DNA of 64,000 nt from Gleditsia sinensis (lineage: Eukaryota; Streptophyta; Magnoliopsida; Fabales; Fabaceae). The translations under genes and the position numbers were made by a program. The notes under the pieces are model-generated. The model saw only the letters and a list, made by a program, of their open reading frames with translations. It was not told the origin of the DNA and made no database searches. The DNA is taken from assembly GCA_037074535.1 (NCBI GenBank), contig CM073464.1, forward strand, positions 56,161,370 through 56,225,369. The letters are read 5' to 3'. This document shows positions 47,303-58,867 of this stretch, piece by piece. The stretch's first letter is position 1, and each line of letters starts with the position of its first letter.

Positions 47303-50300
47303 TGTAACATCCCGTAATTTTTAGATATTTTCCTTAGAAATTCTTCACCTTACATATATGCATAGAAATGTTCTAATATTAATGAAATAAGTAAAGAAAG
47401 AAATCCTAAGAGGAAATATTAGAAATAAACATGTTAAAGAAAGGTGAAATTCTTAGGTAAGGAAGATAAATTTTTGTGAAGTAAAGGTCTTAAAATTTCA
47501 AGAAGATTGGATTAGGGTAATTTTTTTCTAATTTAAGAGTAAAAGTTACTAAGTTTAGTATCTCCACCCATAAATTGGGCTTTCACCTATGGACACTTCA
47601 TATAGAGTTTTTCTTCTTCACAAAAATTTTTAGCAAGTCAATAGAATAGCCCAATGAAGAAAAAAAAACATAGACTTGGACTAGGATATAGAAATTGGAC
47701 CGATAGCCCAAAAATCAAGAAAATGTGACCAAGCCCGTTATGAAAGGTAGAATTTTAACCAAAGTAAAGAAAATGGGCAAGAATGAGCCCAAACCCAAGA
47801 GGAAAAATGAAAATGAAAATAAAAATAAAGTGATGGAATAATGGTGTAATCAAGATTAGGTGATTTGATATTAAGACAAAAATTTAGCAAGTGGTATGAT
47901 AGTACAAGAATTTAGGACAAAACATCAATATCCTACACTTATAATTTTAGCAAGTGGGTAATAATACATAGCATTATGACAAAACATCTTTATCCCACAC
48001 AAATATTTTCAACCAAATAATGGAGATTCAAAGGCTAGAAATTTGCCACTTAAAAAGGTAAATCTATCATACTTGATTAAGACAAAAGAAAAAGAAAAAG
48101 AATCCCTAAATCAAAGGGATCTTGTCCCATATCTTAAGAACATATTATCATAATTTTCAAAATAAAAATCTCCTTTTCCTATGCATATCTTGACTAAGAA
48201 AGAGAAAGACAAGAACATAAGTTGTTTGTTTTCCAAAAATTCAACCAAGTGTAATCTAATTGTGATAAGGTAGACCCATGATCATGAAAGGTAAATTATT
48301 TGAGGGTCTATTTAAGTAAAACCCACCCTTACAACATTAGAATTTTTGTCCAAGTGAGGGAGAGGAAAAATAGAAGCAAGGTAGAGTTAGGAAAGGAGAG
48401 GAAGAAAGAGGAAGAAGTCTAGAAGACTAAGTGCTCCAAGTAAGTTTAACAATATTTCTTTTTGAAGAAAAGTTTTGAAACTTATAATATTTAAATGAGA
48501 TTTTGATCTTAGAACTTTGATGATTGGTCATGGATGTTGCTATATCATGTTACATATTGATCTTGCATGTGATGCATGTTTGAATACTTAGGCTGGTATA
48601 GAAAGTTCTGCATAGGTATGGCTATGGGTGGCAAAATTTTAAGCTTTTGTGTTTTAATTTCTGGGAATTATATGTAGGGAATTAAAATAAATGATTAACA
48701 TCAGAATTAGAGATATATGTGTCACGGATGTTTAGCCACTGGAATCACTCAATTTGGAATCCATATGAGGAAGATATGAGCCGATTACTAGTCAAAGGTT
48801 AGAAAATGATTCATCAGGGAAGAATATGTTAGGATAGCTTCTGTGTTTTAATTTCTGAGAATTATCTGTAGGGAATTAAAATAAATGGTTAACAAAATAA
48901 TTAAAGATATATGTGTCATGGATTTTTAGCCACTGGAATCATTCAATTTAGAGTTCATATAAGGTAGATATGTTCTGATTAGTAAACAAAGGTCAGAAAA
49001 TGGTTAATCAGGGAAGAATATGTTAGGATAGCTTCGGTGTTTTAATTTCTGGGAACATTCTATAAGAAATTAAAATAAATGGTTAAAATATGAATTGTAG
49101 ATATATGTGTCATGGATTTTTAGCCACTAAAATCACTTAATTTAGAATTCTTATGAGGGAGATATTGACAGATTAGTAGGTAGAGGTTAGAACCTATCCG
49201 GGAAGAAATAACTTGTACATTGAGGGAGTAATATCACCTTGATTTATTAATATTTCGCTACAATGTTCAACATAATAGTTTTAGATAATTATTTTATCTT
49301 GAAATTAACACCAAGATCACCTACATCAGAGTTTAATTGAGGCAATTATGCTTTGATTAATAAGAGAAAGTTAGATATGATGAAAACCTGCATCAAGAAA
49401 ATAAAGAAATAAAATTAATATTTAAAAAGGAAGACGAATCTTATAAATGAAAATAATAAATGATTAGTATATGCCATAGCCATTGCCATTGTATGAACTT
49501 CTTACCATCTTAAGTGTGAAATGTTGACATGGAAATATTTTATAAAGTGATATTTGAAATGGTTATGTTTATGGCATGATTACCAATGATTTTTGGTAAT
49601 AGTTATATTTTGTTGAACATACTTGTTATTGAAAGCATATTTTTGGCTATCATTGTGAAAAGAAAAGAAATGAAATGAGCACGGTCACATGACAATCCGT
49701 GTGGTGCACTAGTAGGGGACGCCCTATCAACGGTTATGATTATGATTATGAGAAAAGAAAGAGAAAGTGTGCCATGTCAGACGGAGCAAGAAAAGCCCAT
49801 ACCGGAGAGTGGAGGATACTCATCCTGATCCGGGTAACTTGAAATGAGAATAAGTTGATGGCCATCATATGATATTCTGAAAATAGTTAATCCTGTCATA
49901 CATATTATTACTGTATGATTCTTATGTGCATAGATATAATGCATTCATGTGACCAAAGATATTTTTTGTAGTTTATACAGCTGAACATGGCGTGATGAGC
50001 TATATTGATGATGATTTATTGTTGAACTTACTGGGATTTAATTCTCACTATATTTCCATATCATGTTCAGAAAATTAGTTATGCAGCTTTTTCTATGGCT
50101 CTGGCTTTTAGTGCACATTGGATCGAGTTACTTTATGTTGGGCAGATCTCCGAATCAAATAAGATGTTTATGGTTGAGTTGGCTCAGATCCTGGTGAAGG
50201 TGCAATCACCCACACTTGTATCTCCAGAATTGGTCAACCAAAATAAATAAGATGTAAATATATGTGTTTAATATGTTGCATGTACGTTTTGATTAATGAC

Positions 50301-50356
50301 GTGTATGTGAACTCAATATTGTATAATAATAATAATAAATAAAAAAGGTTGTTACA
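47303..50356 (+). repeat. 3' LTR of A3
   Basis: It starts TGTAACATCCCGTAATT after the polypurine tract and ends GTTGTTACA before the CACAA duplication. The 194-bp module has landmarks at 48680, 48874 and 49068. The close match to the 5' LTR indicates moderate age, older than element G. Confidence 0.93.
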
Positions 50357-50481
50357 CACAACGTCACGGCGCTTGAAACCGGAAAGAGGTGAGCATCGCA
50401 GCGCTCTGGACCTAGATTGAGTGAGCACCACAGCGCTCTCCAAAAAAGGCTCATGACCTCTTCACTCCCACACACAATTTT

Positions 50482-51314
50482 TGATAAAGGAGAAAATTGA
50501 GTGTTTGATGGTTATATTTTATTCCCTAATTAATAGTAAACTTGTGATTATTTCCCTACTTTTTGTTATGATTTGCTTTGGATATTGCTTTGGTTTGTTT
50601 TATATTTGTAAGTGAGTAAAAGAGGCCAAGAAGCAAGGGAAAACACTCATGTGAGAAGCCATATGGACTTGGAACATGTTGAGGAGGAAGCAAGGAAGCA
50701 ACCTAAAAGAAATTGGCAAGAAACGAGCTTGGCAACCTCAAGCACGACTAGGCTGTGCTTTGTGTTGCATGAAGTATGGCCAGGTCGTACTCTGTACAGA
50801 GAATGTGATTTTTTCCAGATTCCCAGCATGAAGCACGACCAGGCCGTGTCATGAAGCATGGTTGTGCTTCATTTCCGTACACTATGTGTTTTTTAGGGTT
50901 TACAGCAACCAAAGTGATATATATTGAGGGGAAAATGCAGCCAAAGTGTATAGACACAAAGCACGACTGTGCTTCATGACAAGCCCTGGCCATGCTTTGT
51001 GCTGAAAATTTGGAAAAAATCATGTTCTCTGCACTGAGCACGGCCTGGCCGTGCTTGAGGTTGCAAAGCTCGTTTCTTGCCAATTTCTTCTGGATTGCCT
51101 CCTTTCTTCCTCCTCAGCATGTTCCAAGTCCATATGGCTCTTTACATGAGTGTTTTCCCTTACTTCTTGGCTTCTTTTGTTCACCTACAAATATAAAATA
51201 AACCAAAGCAGTATCCAAAGTAAAGCATAGCCAAAAGCAGTGAAATAATCACAAGTTTACTATTAATTAAAGGATAAAATATAACCATTAAACACTTAAT
51301 TTTCCCCTTTATCA
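50482..51314. mobile_element. Palindromic (foldback) LTR-like insertion with target duplication
   Basis: The unit begins TGATAAAGGAGAAAATTG and ends CAATTTTCC-type text reading AATTTTCCCCTTTATCA, and is flanked by ATTTT on both sides (50477-50481 and 51315-51319). The left half and the reverse complement of the right half are alike over their whole length of roughly 415 bp, meeting near 50910-50920 with almost no loop. Each arm is homologous to the start of the G element LTR (minus strand from 40388 or 44040). Frames on both strands here (50612-50859, 50748-51083) are by-products of the palindrome. It looks like two inverted LTR ends inserted as one unit. Confidence 0.85.
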
Positions 51315-51319
51315 ATTTT

Positions 51320-51639
51320 CACTCGCCTTCACCTCCAAACACAATTCCCTACATCCAATCAACCTTAATAACCTCCAATTATGTTTCTTTACTAGAATTA
51401 AGTGATTTTTCATCTTCTTTTGTAGGATTGAGCATTTCTTTCAATAATTAATTAGGATTCATGAGCTGTTTTCTAGGGTTTCTAAGGCAATTTGGATCTT
51501 TCATGTTCTAGCCACAAATCAAACTCAATTGGGTACGATTTTCTTCATATTTCCTACTGTAGATAGATCTCTATACTGCATTGTTACTTGGTTGCACTTA
51601 ATTGGGACTTCAAGTTTGGAATCTACCACCCATTCTTCC
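51320..51639 (+). mobile_element. Athila-like internal region before the transposon-protein ORF
   Basis: It continues the plus-strand Athila-like element after the palindromic insertion (before which lies 50362-50476). No coding domain is seen. GTTTCTTTACTAGAATTAAG and TTCTAGGGTTTCTAAGGCAA look like leader sequence. Confidence 0.45.
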
Positions 51640-52620
51640 CATATTTCAAGAGCGCACACCAGGTGTTCGGTAAAATGCCCTAGTGATTTTCTAAATTGGG
51701 CCTCTCAAAGAGGAAGAATAGAGCCAATGACCCTCCAGCATTTGATAGCACGACATTTGTGACTGAAAAGGTTTATCAGCACCACATCAAAGTTGCAGTG
51801 CATAAACCCATCGTTCTAGAACGAGGATTTATTGTCATCTCATAAAGACAATATCCTCTATAGGAATTAGGAGATTTTCTATAGGAATCTAGAACTAGGG
51901 GTCATTCCTGTGGTATAGGAGTTTTACTACAATGCTACAATCCATGAACATTGGGTTAAAGGAAAGATGGTGAAATTCACTCTACATGCCACCAATGAGT
52001 TTTACTCATTACCTGACATTGAGGATGATGAATACCCGGCGCTCCTTTAGTCATACATTTATTTTGAAGAAATTATTTGCACTCTTTGCTACAGGGAGGC
52101 TTCTTGTAAATTGGATAATAATGGCTAACTAGTGTACTTTGGTAGGACCGACATAAACAAAGTGGCTAAAGCCTGGCACTATTTCGTGTTAGCAATATTC
52201 ATGCCCAGCTTGAATATAAGTCAAGTTAGGAGGGACAAGGCCATTTTTCTTTATGCTATACTGAAGGGTTTTTTTATTGATGTAGGGAAAATTATCCATA
52301 GACAGATGCTAGGCTGCATTAATTCTCAAGGAGGCTCCCTCTTTGCTTCCAGTCTAATCACTGGTCTATGTAGGAATGCAAGAGTAAACTGGGATTCCAC
52401 TGAGCTCTCATCCAACCAATGAGACCTATATCCTATGCAGACATACAAAAATATAAAGGGAATGAGGAAGTAGAAAAGGAGGAGTTAGGGGTTCAGCCAC
52501 TGACTGCAGGGGAACCTAGTAGTAGTTCAGCCCCACCACCATCCCTGCACACTATTGAAGACTTATGGGAGCAAACTGAGTGCTTGAGCCACCAGATGAT
52601 TGATCTGGCACTCTACTAGT
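51640..52620 (+). pseudogene. ORF of 'putative plant transposon protein' type downstream of integrase, broken
   Basis: Across several frames the text follows the domain annotated in plants as putative plant transposon protein: AVHKPIVLERGFIVIS, then EFYYNATIHEHWVKGKMVKF, then TDINKVAKAWHYFVLAIFMP, VRRDKAIFLYAILKGFFIDV, GKIIHRQMLGCINSQGGSLF and ASSLITGLCRNARV (52132-52422). The tail (52419-52619) is rich in Ser/Pro/Glu. At least three frameshifts or stops interrupt it. The function of this protein in Athila/Tat-like elements is not known. I assign it to the host element because it lies in line with its integrase once A3 is removed. Confidence 0.8.
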
Positions 52621-54140
52621 ACTCCATAGCATAGCATAACAATGCTTGTTTCAATTAGCTAGCCCACACCCTAAATCTTCTAGTCGCATTCCCAATGCCT
52701 CTTAAATCGCCTTTTAAGCCTGCACCAGAGCAGAATGAGATAGATGGTGACAACTAATCAGGGAAGTTCCACTGAACCCCTCCTCATTTTATTACTTGTC
52801 TCTCCTATCTTTTTCCTTTCTATTTTACATTGGGGACAATGTAAGTTCTTAACTGTGGGGGGTCACTTTATGATTTAGCTGAATAATTGTATAATAAATC
52901 ATATACTTGTGCACTACTTACTCTGCTTCTATGATCTATGCACTTTTAATTCCAGTTATTAAATAGGGTGAGCATGTGAACTTATTTCAATCTTTGAGTT
53001 TATGTTAGTCAAACCAATAGCCAATGATATAAATGTTTAAATTCCTAATAGCTCTTAAGAAACGTAGGAAAATCATGATTATGTGTAATTTTAATTTCTT
53101 TGCAATTTATTATTGTTATCCATTTTTTAGAATCCTAAAACTAGTTTGCACTACAAATTTGGGTATTTAATTTATCTTTTACTTAGAGAAAGTTTATATA
53201 ACTCAAAATATTTTATGATCTCATCAGTTTTCTAGTACATATTTAAATGCTATTTGAGGCGAAATCCTATGCTGATACTATTAATTAGGAGATGATTTAG
53301 GCATTATTTAATGAGGTTGAGCCTTTCAAGCCAAACCTAAGCAATAAAATACCCTTAGCACCTATCTTTTGAGCTTAATTAATATATTTCTTTTCTTTTC
53401 ATACCCACTATAGAGCCAAGACCAAATTTTATGATTAATACCTTTATTTGTTTTCCCTGATTCACTCACTCCATGATTAATTTTGGAATGCTTGTTTTGT
53501 AGAGCTACATTAATAAAAGTGTGGAAGGGTGGAGCAAGGAAAAAAGAAAGAAAAAAAATCAAAAGGAAAGAAAAAGTCCAAAAATATTGATGAAAGTCTA
53601 AGCAGTGAAAGAAAAGAGAAATAAAGAATTAAGGAAAAGAAAAAAAATGAATTCTGTAAAGTAAGAAAATAAGTGTGGGGAAAGAGAAGTATACTTAATC
53701 ATGTGGTGCTGGGTGATCAAACCTAAATTTATATCTTCTGTCTCATCCTATAACCTACTAACATTCCAAGCTGATTAAAGCCCTTTTGATCCTAAAAAGT
53801 TAGCCTACATTAGTGGAAAGTAGTATGAAAAAGAAGTACATGGAAATCCTAAAAAGAGATCTATACCCAAATTCTTGAGATATATAAACTCATTTGGGTG
53901 AAAGATGGTTGAATTATTAAAAGACACACACACACTTAGGGCTCTAGAAAATAAATCATGAATTGCATTTGAGTTAAATATTACACATAATTATTAAATT
54001 TTCTAAACTTTTTTTAAGAGCATACAATTTTCACTATGAGGCAACATATTGGTAAGTCTTTCACTCATTTCATATATTGAATATTGTTCACATGAATTAA
54101 TTTGTTTGTGGACAAACAAAAGAGTAAGTGTGGGGGTATT
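52621..54140 (+). mobile_element. Conserved non-coding 3' region and polypurine tract of Athila-like element
   Basis: From about 52800 the sequence is homologous to the minus-strand region 11900-10600 at many points, although neither has a reading frame. It begins near GGGGACAATGTAAG and ends in the tract GTGTGGGGGTATT (54128-54140) before the LTR. Confidence 0.8.
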
Positions 54141-54808
54141 TGACAGGCTATAAATTAAGCATGTCTTTAGCACGTTCTAAGTTTCTTTTTATTTAATTTG
54201 AGTAGGAAATAGATAAGATTTAATTGAGTTTTGTGTTTTATGTTTTAGGAATAATAAAGAAGAAAAGAAGAGTAAAATAGAGAGAAAATATGAAAAAATG
54301 CTAATTTTTGATCCTCTGTCACTAATTGAGTCATATCTCTCTCATTTGAATTTTGATTGAGGTGAATCCAGTGGCTATGGAAAGAAGAGACATAGAGGTA
54401 TAACTTTTGTGTTTGGAAAAATCTAGAATTTTCTGGGCGACACTGTTCTTTCAAGAGAACACTGTGGTGCCGTGTTAAGGCTTATTCGTAGTGTTGAAAT
54501 GCTGAAGAACCTAGAACCTGAGTGCCACGGCGCCCTAGCCAAAGAAGAACAAGCGTTGCGGCTCTAGACCCAGCGCACCGCGGTGCCCTGGTGCTAGTTT
54601 TTGAAGTTTCGTAGTCCCCCGATAGTTGAATTTCGTAGCACCGCGGGGCTCGCTGCCACACCAAAATGCTGAGATAATAATTTTTAAGGTTTTTTAGCTC
54701 CAAATGACTCCCGATGTGCCAGGTTTTGACCTAGAAACAGTTTTACTTCAAGGAGGAGAAGCCAATCTATAAGAAGGGAAGAAAGGAAGCATTAAAGATC
54801 ATTCAAGT
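54141..54808 (+). repeat. 3' LTR of Athila-like element (family D), first part
   Basis: It starts TGACAGGCTATAAATTAAGC after the polypurine tract and aligns with 15955-16570. It is interrupted after CAAGT (54804-54808) by the solo C LTR and resumes at 58868. GC-rich text with ACCGCGGTGCCC and GTGCCACGGCGCCC lies at 54520-54660. Confidence 0.9.
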
Positions 54809-57800
54809 TGTCACGCCCCTACTTTAGGAACGCGAATAACACTACTGTCTGATAACTTTATCTTTATCTATTTGAAATTCAACTTCATATTATTGAACAT
54901 CAGGATAATATCACACAATTACAAATTTCAAAATAACTAATTATACATGTCAGGTCTACGTTTATTAGTTTTATAGCAGAGACAAAGATCCTGCTTGTGG
55001 CGTTCAGAGCAACTCTAAAGTACATTTATATTACAATTTATACACTGAGAGCCCAGAAACAATTTAGGCTCACCACGGAGGTACGACACCTAGTCGATCA
55101 AGAAGCAGCAAGACCAAACTCTAGGTCTTTATCTCAAAAATATGTCAACCACGTGTAGTGAGTTTTACAACTCAGTGAGCAGATAATACCTCCTATGACC
55201 TCTTAGGTCAATGTAACAACTCCATTTATGTAAATGTAACAATTGTTTTTTTTTTATATTTGTAAAATTCCATGAAGTTATTACTACTTTAATTCTAACC
55301 ACTTAACTTGTAATAATAATCACTTTAACCAAGCATAATTGTTATTAACAGTGATACAATACTGAGTTTCCATACACACCATTATTTTACAAACATTTGT
55401 ACAAAGATACATATTAGTTCTAATCATCTATGTCGACTACTTCCGGGGACATTGGTGCGGGTGGCACCTCCACCGGAATCTCAATCACATCTACTACAGA
55501 TACATCTGATATAACTAGTAGTTGCCCAAGGTAGGGCACCTCGATCTAACGTACGGAAATAATAAGTGTCATTGAGAAAATCTACATTATTCTTCTGAAC
55601 ATGATATGGAAATATAGTGAGAATTAAATCCTAGTAGGTTCAATAATAAATCAGAATTTATCATCAATATAGTTCATCATGTCATGTTCAGCTGTATAAA
55701 CTACAGAAAATATCTTTGGTCACATGAATGCATTATATCTATGCACATAAGAATCATACAGTAATGATATGTATGCCAGGATTAACTATTTTCAGAATAT
55801 CATATGATGGCCATCAACTTATTCTCATTTCAAGCTACCCCGGTTAGGGTGAGTATTCTCTACTCTCCGGTACGGGCTTTTCTCGATCCGTCCGACATGG
55901 CACACTTTCTCTTTCTTTTCTCATTAACATAATCATAACCGTTGCTAGGGCGTCCCCTACTGGTGCACCACACAGATTGCTATGTGACCGTGCTCATTTA
56001 TTTTCTTTTCACAATGATAGCCAAAAATATGCTTTCAATAACAAGTATGTTCATCAAAATATAACTATTACCATAAATCATTGGTAATCATGCTATGAAC
56101 ATAACCATTTCAAATATCACTTTATAAAATATTTCCATGTCAGAATTTTACACTTATCATCACCTAATTTATTTTATTTTATTTTTCCTCTTGGATTTGG
56201 GCTTATTCCTACCCATTATGGGCTTATTCCTACCCATTTTATTTGCTTTGGATAAAATTCTAACTTTCTTGGAGGGTTTGGTCACATTTTCATAATTTTT
56301 GGGCTATTGGTCCAATTACTATATCCTAGTCCAAGTCTATGTTTTATTTCTTGCTTAGGTTATCCAATGGGCTTGTTAGAAAATTATGTGAAGTGGGAAA
56401 ACTCTATATGAAGTGTCCATAGGTAAAAGCCCAATGTATGGGTAAAGATGTTAAACTTAGTAACTCTAGTTCTTGAATTAGAAAAAATTACCCTAATCCA
56501 ATGTTCTTGAAATTTTAAGACCTTTACTTATTTTTAAAAATTTATCTTTCTTATCCAAGAATTTTGCATCTCTTTAGTATGTTATTTCTAATTTTTTTTC
56601 CTATTAGGTTTTCCCTCTTTATTTGTTCTCTTAATGTTAGAAACATTTTCTATGCATATACATAAGGTGAAGAATTTCTAAGGATTATATTTCCTTAGAT
56701 ATCTAAAATATTGTCTAATAAATTTTATTTCCTTAATTAAATATTTATGTACTTTTATCAATAAAAGAAACAAAATTAGGGATGTTAGAGTCAACATGTA
56801 GATGTACTCTTTATTTTAAAACTTTATACATTGAAAATCACATATCAGAGTTACATCCATATGGGACCCGCATTTCAAAATAATCTCTGTTCAAATTCAT
56901 ATTCATATTCAATTTAGAAGTAATGTTGTAATAATGGTAATAAAATCATGTTATGCATCAACATAATTCTTATGAAAACATTTGGAGGATCCCATATCAG
57001 AACCACCATATTAGAGTTTGACCCCTTTTGTACTTTGGTGGTATAGGATTTGCCTAAACTCAGTATCCCGTTGAAGTTTGCCCTACTACCATTCAAGAGA
57101 ACACGCGAGGGACTCTATATGGGTGTTTCCCAAGCACACAGCAAGGGAAGGCAAATTATAACTCATATAACTGGCATCTCGCCCATATAGGAGACATTCC
57201 GCTCTCCATCACATTTTATCTCCCGTGTGTTGGCCCTCACACGAGGCTAGCACCACCCCCTGCTAGCTGAGGCAACCAAGGTGCACCAGGGCTAACATGA
57301 GTTACTGTTAGCAGACAGTGTTTCTAATAGGATTCCTCCACAGAAAATATCACATGTACAAATGCCATATAATCAAAATTCTCAATATAATACAAACTTT
57401 TAGTCTCAGTATATTCATCTGTCAAAACTTCCCAATCAGAGGAATCATGTATACATGTCCATATCCGAGGCAAACATATCTCTGTATAAAACAATATCAT
57501 ATGCATAACATATTTCTTTTACCATATAATGAGAAATACATTTAAAAATCACATGTTCAATATGTTTCAAAATTCATTTCAAAAGTCTCTCTTCTTGAAC
57601 CAAACATCATATTTCACTTGTTTCAGATATTCTAAACCATTTCAGGATCATATAAAAGTATAAATAACTTGTAAACATGTTCATTTATCAATGTAAAGTT
57701 CAAGAAGAGTAAAAACAAGCCATAGGAAGAAGCATCTACTCACAAGGTAAGGGCTCCAGATTGGACAGCCCTAAAATGTATTTTTCTGATCTCAATTCAA

Positions 57801-58862
57801 TCAAATAGACCTTGAAAACGTATCCGGAGGTTCCAAAAATCAAGAAAGCAACTTCGGGAACTTGGTCACTATTCACCGCCAGAAAACACTATTCACTCGC
57901 AGAAAAACACTATTCACCTACGAAAAATACTATTCACGACGAATAAAAAGGTTGTTAGATGACCAAAAATATACCTATCCTAAGGTTTATCTAGCTTCTG
58001 AATCTATCTACGGTGTCAAAATTTCAATTGGAGGTCTCTAAGTAAAAATTTTAGAATTTACCTTTTTCCTAGATTTTCTACTTCAGATCTACGGCGATTC
58101 AACGGCTGATTTGAAAAATTAATCGGTCAAAACTGTAGTATTCTTCGTCCTAAATTTAGTAACACCCTCAGTTTTGAAATCGGAAGCCAATAGGCACTCC
58201 AGATCTAAAGAGAAAGTTGAAGGTTACTATTCACTCACTATTTATCGAAATATTTTTCTTGGTTTCCAAAATCTGTAAAGCCGTCGTCTCCCTTCCCCTT
58301 GTCTCCTTTTTATTTTCATTTTTTTTAAATAATAATAATAATAATAATTTATTAATTGAATAATATGATTTTCTTTTATATAAATTCATATAAATTCCAT
58401 TTTTCATCTTAAAATATCCCAAAAATTTCTAAAAATTTACATTCTCATAAACCTTTAGTTAAACTCTCAAATCATGATTTTTCTTGATAAAAATCGTAAT
58501 AAAACAAATATCACAATAAATATCTTTATACATATTAAAAGAAAGAATATTTTTAAAAATACAACAAAATTCATTAGAGGCCGGTATAATTATTTGAAGC
58601 AACACAATAATTATTTTACTTAAAAGTCTACTTACTTTTAGCAAGACATAATCATTTTTTAAAAAATAAAAATATATTTGCTTATATTTCTAAAAATAAA
58701 AAGTACGCACCAAAACGTAAATTTTCATATTTCTTTTGTAATTCTTTAATCTATGTAAATAATAAACTTATTTTCATCGATTCTTATCTCTATTTTAAAA
58801 ATCTTCTCTTTAATTCAAAATTTCTTCAATTTGAACTTTCGTTAAATTTTACGATTATTACA
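54809..58862 (-). repeat. Solo LTR, family C (C3), with target duplication
   Basis: Plus-strand ends are TGTCACGCCCCTA and ATTATTACA. CAAGT flanks it on both sides (54804-54808, 58863-58867). There is no internal region. It carries the CACACGAGGCTAGCACCACC box (about 57240), the ACTATTCAC cluster (57860-57940) and AT-rich stretches toward its right end. A solo A LTR lies inside it. The last 170 bp (58690-58862) differ from C1, so the subfamily start is different. Confidence 0.88.
55212..56789 (-). repeat. Solo LTR, family A (A4), internally deleted, with target duplication
   Basis: Plus-strand ends are TGTAACAACTCC and GGGATGTTAGA. GTCAA flanks it on both sides (55207-55211, 56790-56794). 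The LTR start has TC instead of TG, a point change. Compared with A1, about 2.2 kb is missing at about 56157, where text like 4590 joins text like 6755. Confidence 0.88.
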
Positions 58863-58867
58863 CAAGT

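Larger units (their letters stand above)
35412..50356 (+). mobile_element. Tekay-type LTR retrotransposon (A3) carrying a LOG gene
   Basis: Two LTRs in the same orientation bound the unit. The five flanking bases CACAA are present on both sides (35407-35411 and 50357-50361), so this is one insertion into the Athila-like element just after its integrase. The inside holds a perfect Met primer site, a gag start interrupted by element G, an RT fragment, the LOG gene on the opposite strand, an integrase tail and a polypurine tract. Without G the unit is about 9.6 kb. Most of gag, all of protease, and most of RNase H and integrase are missing, so movement would have required proteins from other copies. 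Confidence 0.9.

Noticed and set aside
50612..51083. Frames on both strands at 50612-50859 and 50748-51083
   Set aside because: They are mirror products of the palindromic insertion.
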